Assembly (NCBI GenBank): GCA_964452495.1
Contig: CAYVMC010000003.1
Span: 51,124-115,123, forward strand
DNA length: 64,000 bases
Direction: 5' to 3'
Source: CALUTH01 sp964452495
GTDB lineage: Bacteria > Cyanobacteriota > Vampirovibrionia > Gastranaerophilales > Gastranaerophilaceae
Every line of letters starts with the position of its first letter. Position 1 is the stretch's first letter. This document shows positions 26,968-36,410 of the stretch, piece by piece. The translations under genes and the position numbers were made by a program. Below the pieces are notes generated by a model that was not told where the DNA came from, did no database searches, and saw only the letters and a program-made list of their open reading frames with translations.

Positions 26968-27541
26968 CAGCCCCTTGACGGTAAATTTTCACTTCTCCGT
27001 CAACAAAACCAATAACAGTTGATGCAATTCCAAGAGCATTATAACCATAATCCTTAACTATATAACCAACCTTACTTCCTACACAATCCACAGCCTCCTG
27101 GTAGTTCAAAGCCGGAGGCTTGTGTGATATATTAGCACTTGTTGTTGCAAGAACGTGGCCGGGGATTATTTTACAAATTTCTGCAAACACGGGATTAGAT
27201 GGAACCCTTATACCTACTGTTTTCATTCCCGCAGTAACAAAATCCGGAGTCAATTCGGTTTTATCCAGTACCACAGTTAAAGCCCCGGGCAGATATTTTT
27301 TTATAAGACGCTGAACAGGCATTGGAATCGGCTTAACAAACGGAAAAAGATTGTAAATCTCGTTAGACATTAAAATTAAAGGTTTAACAGCTTCTCTATT
27401 TTTTATTTCATAGATTTTTTTTACAGCTTTTTCTTTGTCCGGCAAACAACCCAGTCCCCAGACCGTATCTGTTACAAAAGCAATTACTCCATCATTCTCT
27501 AATTCTGTTAATATTTTTTTCTTTTCTTCTTCATTAAACAT
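26951..27541 (-). CDS. tsaC: Threonylcarbamoyl-AMP synthase (TsaC/YwlC/Sua5 family)
   Basis: Makes threonylcarbamoyl-AMP from threonine, bicarbonate and ATP, the first step of the t6A37 modification of ANN-decoding tRNAs. 196 residues of the YrdC fold: FVTDTVWGLGC, the basic pocket KNREAVKPL, TVGIRVPSNP and the ATTSANIS motif. The C-terminal Sua5 domain is absent, as in the short TsaC form. GGAGG precedes the start. It converges on the AAA gene with a 17-bp overlap of coding ends. Confidence 0.93.
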   Translation of the reverse strand: MFNEEEKKKILTELENDGVIAFVTDTVWGLGCLPDKEKAVKKIYEIKNREAVKPLILMSNEIYNLFPFVKPIPMPVQRLIKKYLPGALTVVLDKTELTPDFVTAGMKTVGIRVPSNPVFAEICKIIPGHVLATTSANISHKPPALNYQEAVDCVGSKVGYIVKDYGYNALGIASTVIGFVDGEVKIYRQGAVSLQD

Positions 27542-27727
27542 TTCTGCTGCCTCCGGATTTACAATCCTTGTTATTCAGTGAAAACATTTATTTCCAACTA
27601 AGCTTCAAATTCTTATCCTTACAGAAACAAGGTTACTACTTCCTCTTATGTCAACTTATTTTAATACAGAAAGCATACTAAGTATTTGCTTGCTGTTACT
27701 ATTTCAGCAGGAAAGAATTATTATCCA

Positions 27728-30367
27728 TTATGCTATTTCTTGTTCGGTACCATCAACAAATTGAATACCAAATTTTGCTCTGAATAAATGCTTAACTGTA
27801 TTACCTTGAATTTCATGCATCATATTATTAAACAGGTCATAAGCTTCTTTTTTGTATTCAATGAGCGGATCTTTTTGCCCGTATGCTCTTAAGCCAATGC
27901 CTTCTCTCAACATATCTATATTATGCAGATGGTCAATCCAGCGATTATCAACAACTCTTAATAAAATATCACGCTCAAGAGAACGAACAAGATTATCATC
28001 ACTAAACGGCTTTTGCTCAACATATGCATCAGGATTATACTGCCTCATAATATCATTATAAAAATTAATAATTTCTTCTTCATGATCATTATAGGCTTTA
28101 AGAGCAGCATCTCTTAAATTATCATAAATCCTCTGGTACTTATAATTTTTAATATCTTCAAAACCAATATATGAAAGCTGCGGAATAGTTGAATGAAGTT
28201 CCTTAACAAGTGTTTCAAGATCTTCTTTTACATATTCTTCCGGACTCATTTCCGGTGTTATATAAGATTTTAAAAGCCTGTCTATTTCCCGTTCAATCAT
28301 GAACTTAATATCTTCTCTAAGCCCCTTGCCCTTGAGTACTTTACGACGTTGTGTATAAAATTTCTCTCTTTGTATATTCATTACATCATCATACTCAAGA
28401 ACACTTTTTCTAATATCAAAGTGATAGGTTTCAACTTTCTTTTGTGCAGCCTGTATTTGACGTGTAATAATTGCTGATTCGATTTCCATGTCCTCATCAG
28501 CGTTCATCATATTCATAATTGCGGTCATCTTATCACCTCCGAAAATCCTCATAAGATTATCCTGCAGCGATAAGAAGAACCTTGTAGACCCAGGGTCACC
28601 CTGACGGGCAGCACGTCCTCTCAACTGGTTATCAATACGACGTGACTCGTGTCGTTCCGTACCTATTACGTGAAGTCCGCCGGCCTCAACTACTTTGCGG
28701 TGTTCTTCTTCAGTTATTTTCTTTGTTTCTTCAAAAATCTTGGACTTAACATCTTCATAATCCGGACTATCAGGAGATATATTCATTGACTCAAGTTTTT
28801 CTTTTGCAAGATACTCTGCATTACCGCCAAGCAAAATATCTGTACCACGACCGGCCATATTGGTTGCAATCGTTACAGCACCATACCTGCCAGCCTGTGC
28901 AATAATATATGCTTCACGTTCATGCTGTTTTGCATTTAATACGTTATGCTTTATCCCGCGTTTTTTTAATAAGTCAGAAAGATATTCAGATTTTTCAATA
29001 CTTATTGTACCAACAAGTACCGGTCTGCCTGATTGATGCTGTTTTACAATATCATCAACAACCTTGTTATATTTAACAACTTCTGTCTTAAAAATAACAT
29101 CTGGATAATTTATTCTGATATCCGGCTTGTTTGTCGGAATAGAAGTTACTTCAAGATTATAAATTTTACCGAATTCGGCTTCTTCAGTCATTGCCGTACC
29201 GGTCATCCCGGAAAGTTTTGGATATAATCTAAATAAGTTCTGGAATGTAATACTCGCAAGAGTTTGGGTTTCATCCTGAATTTCAACCCCTTCTTTTGCC
29301 TCGATAGCCTGATGCAGCCCGTCAGACCAGCGTCTGCCCTGCATCAAACGTCCTGTAAACTCGTCTACAATAACAACCTGATTATCTTTGACAACATAAT
29401 CCGTATCTTTAATAAACAGTTCTTTTGCCTTTAATGCCTGTAAAAGATTGTGAGCATACTGGGTATTAATATCAAACAAATCTTTACAGCCGATTAACTC
29501 CTGTGCTTTATCAATACCGTCTTCGGTAAGGATTACATTCTTATTCTTTTCATCAACTTCATAATCAACATCTTTGGTCAATTGCGGTGCAACTTTTGCC
29601 ATTAATGTATAAGTATCAGCAGACTGTTCAACCCTGCCGCTTATGATAAGGGGAGTACGTGCTTCATCTATTAAAATACTGTCAACTTCGTCTATAATTG
29701 CATAATTAAACGGTCTTTGCACAAGCATGTCCTCACTTGCAGCCATATTGTCCCTGAGGTAATCAAAACCGAATTCATTGTTTGTACCGTACGTAATGTC
29801 ACAGGCATAAGCTGCACGCTTCTCCTCAAACTCTGTGGGTGAATGATGATTGGACAAAATAACACCGACAGAAAGCCCTAAAAACTTATATATTTTTCCC
29901 ATCCATTCGCTGTCACGTTTTGCCAGATAATCATTAACCGTAATTACATGCACCCCCTTACCGGTAAGAGCATTCAAATAAGCAGGAAGTGTAGCTACAA
30001 GAGTTTTTCCTTCACCGGTTCTCATCTCAGCAATATGTGCATTATGAAGAAAATATCCGCCTATAAGCTGTACATCAAAGTGACGCATATTGAGAACACG
30101 TTTACCCGCTTCTCTAACAGTGGCAAATGCTTCCGGAAGAATTGCATCAAGCGCTTCTTTCTCTAAAATTCTGTCAGCTTTTTCATTATCAGAAGTCGGA
30201 CGTTTTGCAAGTATTGCCTTAAACTCATCAGTTTTAGCTCGCAATTCTTCATCCGTAAGTTTTTCAAACTCCGGCTCAAGTGCATTTATACGCTCTACAA
30301 CGCCCATCATATGTTTTATCTTTTTTTCATTGGGATCCCCAAGTAACTTTAATAAAAATCCAATCAT
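27728..30367 (-). CDS. secA: Preprotein translocase ATPase SecA
   Basis: Motor that drives unfolded preproteins through SecYEG. 879 residues: nucleotide-binding domain 1 with Walker A TGEGKT (in EMRTGEGKTLVATLPAY), DEVD of motif II, preprotein crosslinking domain, domain 2 with GTERHESRRIDNQLRGRAARQGDPG, then helical scaffold and wing. The C-terminus stops at about FGIQFVDGTEQEIA, without the cysteine-rich zinc tail that binds SecB in proteobacteria. It stands alone with a good binding site; secY and other sec genes are not in the window. Confidence 0.98.
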   Translation of the reverse strand: MIGFLLKLLGDPNEKKIKHMMGVVERINALEPEFEKLTDEELRAKTDEFKAILAKRPTSDNEKADRILEKEALDAILPEAFATVREAGKRVLNMRHFDVQLIGGYFLHNAHIAEMRTGEGKTLVATLPAYLNALTGKGVHVITVNDYLAKRDSEWMGKIYKFLGLSVGVILSNHHSPTEFEEKRAAYACDITYGTNNEFGFDYLRDNMAASEDMLVQRPFNYAIIDEVDSILIDEARTPLIISGRVEQSADTYTLMAKVAPQLTKDVDYEVDEKNKNVILTEDGIDKAQELIGCKDLFDINTQYAHNLLQALKAKELFIKDTDYVVKDNQVVIVDEFTGRLMQGRRWSDGLHQAIEAKEGVEIQDETQTLASITFQNLFRLYPKLSGMTGTAMTEEAEFGKIYNLEVTSIPTNKPDIRINYPDVIFKTEVVKYNKVVDDIVKQHQSGRPVLVGTISIEKSEYLSDLLKKRGIKHNVLNAKQHEREAYIIAQAGRYGAVTIATNMAGRGTDILLGGNAEYLAKEKLESMNISPDSPDYEDVKSKIFEETKKITEEEHRKVVEAGGLHVIGTERHESRRIDNQLRGRAARQGDPGSTRFFLSLQDNLMRIFGGDKMTAIMNMMNADEDMEIESAIITRQIQAAQKKVETYHFDIRKSVLEYDDVMNIQREKFYTQRRKVLKGKGLREDIKFMIEREIDRLLKSYITPEMSPEEYVKEDLETLVKELHSTIPQLSYIGFEDIKNYKYQRIYDNLRDAALKAYNDHEEEIINFYNDIMRQYNPDAYVEQKPFSDDNLVRSLERDILLRVVDNRWIDHLHNIDMLREGIGLRAYGQKDPLIEYKKEAYDLFNNMMHEIQGNTVKHLFRAKFGIQFVDGTEQEIA

Positions 30368-30576
30368 GTGTACTCCTCATATTAAAGATATCATAACACA
30401 AACCATTGAGAAACATAATTAATTAATGATTTATTAATAATTCGGGGGAGGGTAAATACAAAAACCCGAAAATATTTTATATTCTAACCCTGTTAAAAAT
30501 AAGTTTTATAACTTCAGGCTAATAATGTACCAAAAGTAAGATTTAACCGGATAAAATAATTATTTTTTTTAAGCTA

Positions 30577-30604
30577 TTGACAAATTTATAAATTAGGTTA
30601 AAAT
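30577..30604 (+). promoter_or_regulatory. Promoter of perR-rbr with embedded palindrome
   Basis: Perfect TTGACA at 30577-30582, a 16-bp spacer and TAAAAT at 30599-30604. The spacer contains a perfect 12-bp palindrome AATTTATAAATT (30583-30594), a plausible site for autoregulation by the Fur/PerR protein encoded 36 bases downstream. It is not an exact Per box. Confidence 0.6.
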
Positions 30605-30639
30605 AAAAATAGGAATTATTACTATTTTTAGGTTGAAAT

Positions 30640-31020
30640 ATGAACTACTCAAAGCAAAGACAGATGATATTAGATACATTGGAAGAATATGCGGTTCACC
30701 CGTCAGCAGAACAACTGTATGAAAAAGTACACATGAAAGATAAGACAATAAGCAAAGGTACGTTGTATAGAAACCTTAATCAACTGTCCGAACAAGGAAT
30801 AATAAAAAAGATAGACGGTCTGGAAAACTCTGCACACTTTGATCACAATACACACGAACATTACCATTTTATATGTAATAAATGTAAAAGAATATACGAT
30901 ATAGAAAAAGAGGATGTACACATTCCAGCTATTAAAAATGAAGAAGGATTTATAATTACAAATCGTGACATTATTTTTAAAGGGATTTGCAGAGAATGCA
31001 ACGAAAAGAATTTACACTAA
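30640..31020 (+). CDS. perR: Fur-family regulator, PerR-like
   Basis: 126-residue metal-dependent repressor. Winged helix in the first 65 residues. Candidate PerR regulatory-site ligands are all present: H20 in HPSAE, D68 in HFD, H74 and H76 in HEHYHF, and D87 in RIYD. The structural zinc site is C79/C82 and C117/C120. In PerR, the regulatory iron makes the histidines sensitive to peroxide oxidation. The gene is followed 21 bp later by rubrerythrin, the classical peroxide-defence target, which supports PerR over Fur or Zur. Confidence 0.85.
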   Translation: MNYSKQRQMILDTLEEYAVHPSAEQLYEKVHMKDKTISKGTLYRNLNQLSEQGIIKKIDGLENSAHFDHNTHEHYHFICNKCKRIYDIEKEDVHIPAIKNEEGFIITNRDIIFKGICRECNEKNLH

Positions 31021-31041
31021 AGTATGGAAAGGAAACGAACG

Positions 31042-31590
31042 ATGAATGAAAACTTAAAAGGAACTAAAACAGAAAAGAATTTAAAAGCCGCCTTCGCTGG
31101 TGAATCAGAAGCAAGAAACAAATATACATATTATGCATCACAGGCAAAAAAAGAAGGATATGTTCAAATAAGCAGATTATTTGAAGAAACTGCCAATAAT
31201 GAAAAAGAACACGCAAAAATATGGTTTAAACTCTTGCACGGCGACTCTGTACCGGAAACACTTATCAATCTTGAAGATGCAGCAAACGGCGAAAATTATG
31301 AGTGGACAGATATGTATGCAAGATTTGCTAAAGAAGCAAAAGAAGAAGGATTTACAAAAATTGCCGCACTGTTTGAACTCGTAGCAAAAATTGAAAAAGA
31401 ACATGAGGACAGATACAGAAAACTGCTAGAAAACGTCAAAACAGGCAGAGTATTTGATAAACAACCTGACAAAGTGAGATGGGAATGCGCAAACTGCGGA
31501 CACGTTTTTGAAGGTGAAAATGCTCCTGAAATATGTCCGGTATGCAAGCACCCTAAGGCATACTTCTTTGTTAAAGCAGAAAATTACTAA
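31042..31590 (+). CDS. rbr: Rubrerythrin
   Basis: Peroxide-reducing diiron protein of anaerobes. 182 residues: a four-helix ferritin-like domain with E21, the ExxH motif E54/H57 and the second ExxH E118/H121, then a C-terminal rubredoxin-type iron site with C149/C152 and C165/C168. NAD(P)H-derived electrons pass through rubredoxin iron to the diiron site, reducing H2O2 to water. The ATG at 31042 follows GGAAAGG; an ATG 18 bases earlier lacks a site. Co-transcribed with perR and ends at a terminator. Confidence 0.96.
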   Translation: MNENLKGTKTEKNLKAAFAGESEARNKYTYYASQAKKEGYVQISRLFEETANNEKEHAKIWFKLLHGDSVPETLINLEDAANGENYEWTDMYARFAKEAKEEGFTKIAALFELVAKIEKEHEDRYRKLLENVKTGRVFDKQPDKVRWECANCGHVFEGENAPEICPVCKHPKAYFFVKAENY

Positions 31591-31625
31591 TGACTATCCT
31601 TTCTCCTCTGGATACTCAAAACACT

Positions 31626-31660
31626 GCGGCGGGCTATTTAGTCCGCCGCTATATATTTTA
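31626..31660 (+). terminator. Terminator after perR-rbr
   Basis: GC-only stem GCGGCGG/CCGCCGC (31626-31632 with 31643-31649) followed by a T-rich tail on the + strand. It lies between convergent genes and may also slow transcription from the opposite strand. Confidence 0.85.
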
Positions 31661-33142
31661 TTTTTCTTCATCTTTTTTCACCGTTGATGTTTCAGAGCCT
31701 GAACTTGATACACCAAAAGGATTTGCCGCTGAGCTTGTAGCAGCACTTGTTGCGGCACCACTTAACGTATCAGTTTCAGTTTCTGCAGCTGTGGCAGTCG
31801 TACTACCGCCGGTTGCATAAGTCGGAGTTAGTGTAAACAGATTCTCTTCATTTGTTAATTCAACCGTTTCTTGCCAGTATTCCATTGAAATTTCTTGATA
31901 TTCAGTTGTTTGAGCAGACAATTCCTGCGTATTTTCTCTTATCTCTATTGTATTTTCTACTATATCACGGTATTCACCCTGTTGAGTTCCAGAAGCAGCA
32001 TTCATAACGGCTGCAGAAGCAGCCAAAGCACCAGCTGCTAAGTAAACGGCACCCGCACCAAGAAGTGCCATTGACGTACCTCTTGCTATGCATTTAGCGG
32101 CAGTAACCCCCGCAGATGCTGCAGAAATATATAAAAATGCCTGCGACCACTTTGTTGCTTTTTTTGTTGCACTATCTATCTCGGATACATAATCCGTAAA
32201 GGCATTGGTTGTATCAATATTTGTAGAAACAGTTTCATACCCTTCACCAATAGCTGCTATCTCTTCATTTATAGCTATTGTTTCATCATTGGTTGTTGAT
32301 TGCGTAGATTGCATTTGAGCGCCAAGAGCTTTCATTAATGCAATTTCACTATCTGTAGCCGTACCATTTTGATATTTTGTATAGTAATAATTGTAAAGCC
32401 CTTCCATTTCTGCAATATCGCTCTGTCCTGCTTCATTGGTATCTAGAGCCTGCTCTTGCAGAACTTCCATTTCTTCCTGCATTTCTTCCATTTCCAAAAC
32501 CGAATTCGCAAGGTTTGCTTGTTCAGTATATAGTTCATCCTGCGCAGTTTCACAAGCTTCAGTAGCTTCTTTATTTGCCGGATTCTTTTTGGATGCCAAT
32601 GCTGTAGCAAATTGTGCTATCGCTGTAGCTATAAGTGATAAATTGACTGAATCACCAGCCCCACTTGCAGCCTCACTTGCTACCTCACTTGCAGCCTCAC
32701 TTGTGGCCTCACTTGCTGCACCTGTAGCAGAACTAGCCCCTTTACCCACTACAGATTTAGCCAGCTCAGCTACGGTCTTACCTCCTGTATCCCATGACAC
32801 TGTCGTAAAATTATTGATCTTACCTAACAAAGTACCAGCACCCCAGTTAAAGGAAGTAATTGCCGTACCAGCAGTAGTTGCCAAGTTAGCAAGTACATCC
32901 CTTCCTACTTCACTTGACCATCCGGCATCATCCGCATCAAAATCAAGGCGTTCCTCCGGTGTATCTCCGGTTGAATATCCGTTTTCATCAACATCATACT
33001 CCCAGCTTGAGATATATGAACGAAATTTAGTAAGTATCGACTGATATTCAGCCTCCGATATCCCGTTTGTATTCCCGTTATTGTAGTCATACCAGTATTT
33101 TTTCGCTTCAGTTGGGGTCAAACTGCTGACGTTAATACCCAT
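31658..33142 (-). CDS. Large lineage-specific protein with hydrophobic core and coiled coils
   Basis: 494 residues, no family recognised. In order: a polar N-terminal region (1-90), a short Ala/Ser/Glu repeat (about 137-163), an acidic coiled coil (about 195-250), a helical region rich in Thr, Asn and Gln, a long Ala/Gly-rich hydrophobic segment (about 335-384) that could form a membrane hairpin, another helical stretch (about 395-435), and a Ser/Thr/Ala-rich acidic tail. There is no N-terminal signal peptide. The layout recalls secreted translocator or pore-forming proteins, but this is only a resemblance. Start ATG 33142 follows GAGGAG. It is transcribed alone from a distinctive leader shared with the gene at 51654. 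Confidence 0.7.
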   Translation of the reverse strand: MGINVSSLTPTEAKKYWYDYNNGNTNGISEAEYQSILTKFRSYISSWEYDVDENGYSTGDTPEERLDFDADDAGWSSEVGRDVLANLATTAGTAITSFNWGAGTLLGKINNFTTVSWDTGGKTVAELAKSVVGKGASSATGAASEATSEAASEVASEAASGAGDSVNLSLIATAIAQFATALASKKNPANKEATEACETAQDELYTEQANLANSVLEMEEMQEEMEVLQEQALDTNEAGQSDIAEMEGLYNYYYTKYQNGTATDSEIALMKALGAQMQSTQSTTNDETIAINEEIAAIGEGYETVSTNIDTTNAFTDYVSEIDSATKKATKWSQAFLYISAASAGVTAAKCIARGTSMALLGAGAVYLAAGALAASAAVMNAASGTQQGEYRDIVENTIEIRENTQELSAQTTEYQEISMEYWQETVELTNEENLFTLTPTYATGGSTTATAAETETDTLSGAATSAATSSAANPFGVSSSGSETSTVKKDEEK

Positions 33143-33180
33143 AATCAAGGCTCCTCTATTTTTTACTTTTATATGATTAT

Positions 33181-33310
33181 TAACGGCACATTTTCACAAA
33201 ACTTTAATAATTTACACTAATCCTATCCCATCCCATCATATCATATCATATCATATAGGGCATTATACCTTGGTTTCCTACTTCCAAAAACAAATTTACA
33301 ATTTGTTACA
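33181..33310 (-). promoter_or_regulatory. Promoter-leader with (ATATG)4 repeat and upstream direct repeat
   Basis: Read on the reverse strand: TGTAAC-AAAT-TGTAAA (33310-33295), 27 bases, TATAAT (33267-33262), then CCCT, four ATATG pentamers, GATGGGATGGGATAGG, and later AAAGTTTT and a TGTGCCGTTA block before the gene at 33142. The same elements, in the same order, occur before the gene at 51654, so this is a shared regulatory unit. Transcription would start at or just before the pentamers. Confidence 0.65.
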
Positions 33311-33350
33311 ATTCTTGAATATATTAAAAATTTACAACACAATATAAAAA

Positions 33351-33380
33351 AATCCCGAAAGTAACGTTTCGGGATTTTTT
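33351..33380 (-). terminator. Terminator after oadB (bidirectional form)
   Basis: Stem ATCCCGAAA/TTTCGGGAT around GTAAC-type loop, with A-run on one side and T-run on the other, so it works on both strands. It ends the pfkB-birA-oad transcript just ahead of the upstream region of the 33142 gene. Confidence 0.88.
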
Positions 33381-33398
33381 ATATTATCAAACTTTAAT

Positions 33399-34574
33399 CT
33401 ATTTACAAAGTGCCAGCAATACACCTGCCGCTACAGCTGAACCAATTACCCCTGCAACATTAGGTCCCATTGCATGCATTAAAAGATAATTCTGGCTGTT
33501 ATACTCAAGTCCTACTTTATTTGATACACGTGCTGCCATAGGAACGGCTGATACTCCGGCTGAGCCAATAAGCGGATTGATTTTTTCTTTCGAAAACAGA
33601 TTCATTATCTTTGCCATAAGAACACCGCCGGCCGTTGCAAGAGAAAATGCCATAATCCCTAGGAAAAGTATAAACAATGTTTGTACTGTCAAAAACTGTT
33701 CAGCAGAGAGTTTTGATCCAACCGACAGCCCAAGGAAAATAGTCACAATATTGATTAAAGCATTCTGCATAGTATCAGAAAGTCTTTCAACAACACCACA
33801 CTCTTTACAGAGATTTCCAAATGTCAAAGCACCTACAAGCGGACACGCATCAGGCAGAAAAATTACACATAAAAGAAGCACAACCAGCGGAAAAACAATC
33901 TTTTCACGTTTAGAAACCTCTCTTAACTGGGTCATTTGTATTTTTCTTTCTTCAACCGTTGTAAGCAGCTTCATAATCGGAGGCTGAATTACAGGCACAA
34001 GAGCCATATATGAATATGCAGCAACTGCTATAGCACCTAAAAGCTCAGGTGCCAGCTTTGTAGTAACAAATATAGATGTCGGTCCATCCGCACCGCCTAT
34101 AATACCAATCGCTCCGGATTGAGGCAGTGTAAATCCGAAAAAGCACAACGCAAGTAATAATGCACCAAAGATGCCGAATTGTGCAGCACCGCCTAATAAT
34201 GCAGTCTTAGGGTTTGCAATTAACGGACCAAAGTCGGTCATTGCACCAACCCCCATGAATATAATCAGCGGGAAAAGCCCCTTTTGAATACCGGCATTAT
34301 AGATGATTCCTAAAAAGCCGTTAGGTCCTGCCATATCACAGACCGGAATATTTGATAACAAACCGCCAAATGCAATCGGTACAAGCAGCAGCGGTTCAAA
34401 CTGTTTTTTTATACCCAGCCATAACAGGAACAAACACACAAAAATCATAATCAATTGTCCGTACTGGTGCATAAACTGCTCAGCAGCAGATGTAATACTA
34501 GGCTCGGGTGCAAGAACAAAATTTGCAATACCTGTTGACTCCCACAGACTTCTAAATCCTTCTAACAAATCCAT
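33399..34574 (-). CDS. oadB: Oxaloacetate decarboxylase beta chain (Na+ pump)
   Basis: Membrane subunit that decarboxylates carboxybiotin and exports Na+. 391 residues with about nine membrane helices. Family signatures: GIIGGADGPTSIFVTTKLAPELLG with the functional aspartate, and the C-terminal MHAMGPNVAGVIGSAVAAG with Asn and Ser implicated in Na+ transport. Partner of OadA and OadG encoded directly upstream (15 bp spacing). Related glutaconyl- and methylmalonyl-CoA decarboxylases share this subunit; the OadA neighbour decides for oxaloacetate or a related acid. Confidence 0.94.
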   Translation of the reverse strand: MDLLEGFRSLWESTGIANFVLAPEPSITSAAEQFMHQYGQLIMIFVCLFLLWLGIKKQFEPLLLVPIAFGGLLSNIPVCDMAGPNGFLGIIYNAGIQKGLFPLIIFMGVGAMTDFGPLIANPKTALLGGAAQFGIFGALLLALCFFGFTLPQSGAIGIIGGADGPTSIFVTTKLAPELLGAIAVAAYSYMALVPVIQPPIMKLLTTVEERKIQMTQLREVSKREKIVFPLVVLLLCVIFLPDACPLVGALTFGNLCKECGVVERLSDTMQNALINIVTIFLGLSVGSKLSAEQFLTVQTLFILFLGIMAFSLATAGGVLMAKIMNLFSKEKINPLIGSAGVSAVPMAARVSNKVGLEYNSQNYLLMHAMGPNVAGVIGSAVAAGVLLALCK

Positions 34575-34589
34575 TTTCTTTTTCCTTTC

Positions 34590-36380
34590 CTAACCTACTG
34601 TCGCCAGCAACTGACCGGTTATTACTTTATCCCCCTGCTCTACCTCTATTGATTTTACAACACCTGATACCGGTGATTTTATTTCAGTTTCCATTTTCAT
34701 AGCTTCAAGAACAAGAATTACATCACCCTCTGCTATTTCATCACCAACATTAACACATATTCTTAATATTACACCGGGAAGTGCCGCATTAACAGGTGTT
34801 CCCTCACCGCTTGAAGCAGCAGACACAGCTTCAATACCTTCTTTTACGTTAACGGAATATTCTTTTCCATTAACCATAGCTTTGCCGTTACCTTCTAACT
34901 TAATAGCATATTGCTTACCGTTAACAGCAACTGTATATTCAGAACCGGATTTAGAAACCGGAGCACATTCCGCTTGCGGACAATTTTTGCGAACACCTAT
35001 CTGTCCTTTACCTTGCAGGAACATTATACCTTTTTCTTTACAAGCTCCTGCAATAAAGATATTCTCTTCCGTTTGTTCAAGCCCCGCATCTGCAAGCATT
35101 TTCTTTGCCGCATCAATACCTTTACTCGGATCTTTATCATTTATATCAACAACTTTTTCTGTCGTCGGCTCAAGCCCTAATTGCTCCGCTGCAATTTTAA
35201 CAACCTCACTGTCAGGCTCGCAAGGAGTTTTACCAAAATATCCCAAAACCATTTTGCCGTAGCCTTCTGCAATCTTTTTCCAAGAACCAAACATTACATT
35301 ATTGAACGCTTGTTGGAAATAGAATTGTGATACCGGAGTAACGGAAGTACCAAAACCGCCTTTTTCAACAACTTCTTCCATTGCTGCAACAATCAACGGA
35401 TACTTGTCCATAATTCCATTGTCCCTAAGCATCTGGGTATTTGCAGTAAGCGCTCCGCCCGGAAGAGGTGATTGAATAATCATAGGATTCACTGCAAGTG
35501 CTTCGGGCGGAAGGAAGTAATCCTTCATACATTCTTTGAAGATTTCTTCCGTTTCAAGAATTTTCTTGATATCAATACCTAAATCGTACTCAGTTCCTTT
35601 AAGTGCATGCCACATAGAAACAATATCGGGCTGTGCGGTTCCGCCGGAAACAGGCTTCATTGCAAGGTCAATACCATCTGCACCGCCGTCAAGAGCTGCT
35701 AAATATGCAGCAAGACCGGTGCCTGCCGTTTCATGTGAATGAAATCTAATATGAGCCTCTGAACCTAAAATTTCCCTTGTACGTTTTATTGTTTCATAAA
35801 CTTTTCTCGGAGCGGAAGTCCCTGAAGCATCTTTAAAAGCAAGGGAAGTAAATGGAATTCCTGCATCTAAAATAGAACGTAGTACCCTTTCATAGAAAGC
35901 AACATCATGCGCACCAGTACATCCAATAGGAAGTTCCATCATTGTAATTGTTACTTCATGATTCAAGCCATTATCAACTATACATTGACCTGAATAGATA
36001 AGATTATTTACATCATTGAGGGCATCAAAGTTTCTGATAGTGGTAACCCCGTGTTTTTTAAACATTTTTGCGTGCAGATTAATCATATCACGCGGCTGTG
36101 AATCAAGTCCTACAACATTTACTCCTCTAGCCAGAGATTGCAGATTTATATCAGGTCCTACTGCTGCTCTTATCTTATCCATTGTTTCAAATGCGTTTTC
36201 ATTACAATAAAAAATAGGCGACTGAAAACGCGCACCGCCGGCAACTTCAAAATGCTTAATTCCCGCAGCAACTGCTGATTTCAATGCCGGTAAAAAATCA
36301 TCCACAAATACTCTTGCTCCGTACACCGACTGAAATCCGTCACGGAAAGATGTATCCATAACCTTAATCTGTTTTGTCAT
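34590..36380 (-). CDS. oadA: Oxaloacetate decarboxylase alpha chain with biotin domain
   Basis: Transfers the carboxyl group of oxaloacetate to biotin. 596 residues: TIM-barrel carboxyltransferase (about 1-290) with DTSFRDG, the active-site lysine in AFKDAS and metal histidines in RFHSHE; a conserved carboxylase domain (290-455); and a C-terminal biotinyl domain with the modified lysine K562 in EAMKME. A linker near 455-475 contains an unusual Cys-containing segment, KNCPQAECA. Pyruvate is the other product, so the complex converts a C4 acid into a Na+ gradient. The biotin ligase is encoded two genes upstream. Confidence 0.95.
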   Translation of the reverse strand: MTKQIKVMDTSFRDGFQSVYGARVFVDDFLPALKSAVAAGIKHFEVAGGARFQSPIFYCNENAFETMDKIRAAVGPDINLQSLARGVNVVGLDSQPRDMINLHAKMFKKHGVTTIRNFDALNDVNNLIYSGQCIVDNGLNHEVTITMMELPIGCTGAHDVAFYERVLRSILDAGIPFTSLAFKDASGTSAPRKVYETIKRTREILGSEAHIRFHSHETAGTGLAAYLAALDGGADGIDLAMKPVSGGTAQPDIVSMWHALKGTEYDLGIDIKKILETEEIFKECMKDYFLPPEALAVNPMIIQSPLPGGALTANTQMLRDNGIMDKYPLIVAAMEEVVEKGGFGTSVTPVSQFYFQQAFNNVMFGSWKKIAEGYGKMVLGYFGKTPCEPDSEVVKIAAEQLGLEPTTEKVVDINDKDPSKGIDAAKKMLADAGLEQTEENIFIAGACKEKGIMFLQGKGQIGVRKNCPQAECAPVSKSGSEYTVAVNGKQYAIKLEGNGKAMVNGKEYSVNVKEGIEAVSAASSGEGTPVNAALPGVILRICVNVGDEIAEGDVILVLEAMKMETEIKSPVSGVVKSIEVEQGDKVITGQLLATVG

Positions 36381-36410
36381 AATTTATATATCCTCTCTTG
36401 TTTAATAATT

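Noticed and set aside
32436..33044. Long + strand open frame opposite the 494-aa protein
   Set aside because: Mirrors the Ala/Ser/Glu-rich codons of the real gene, has no binding site, and lies antisense to a gene with a good start and promoter.
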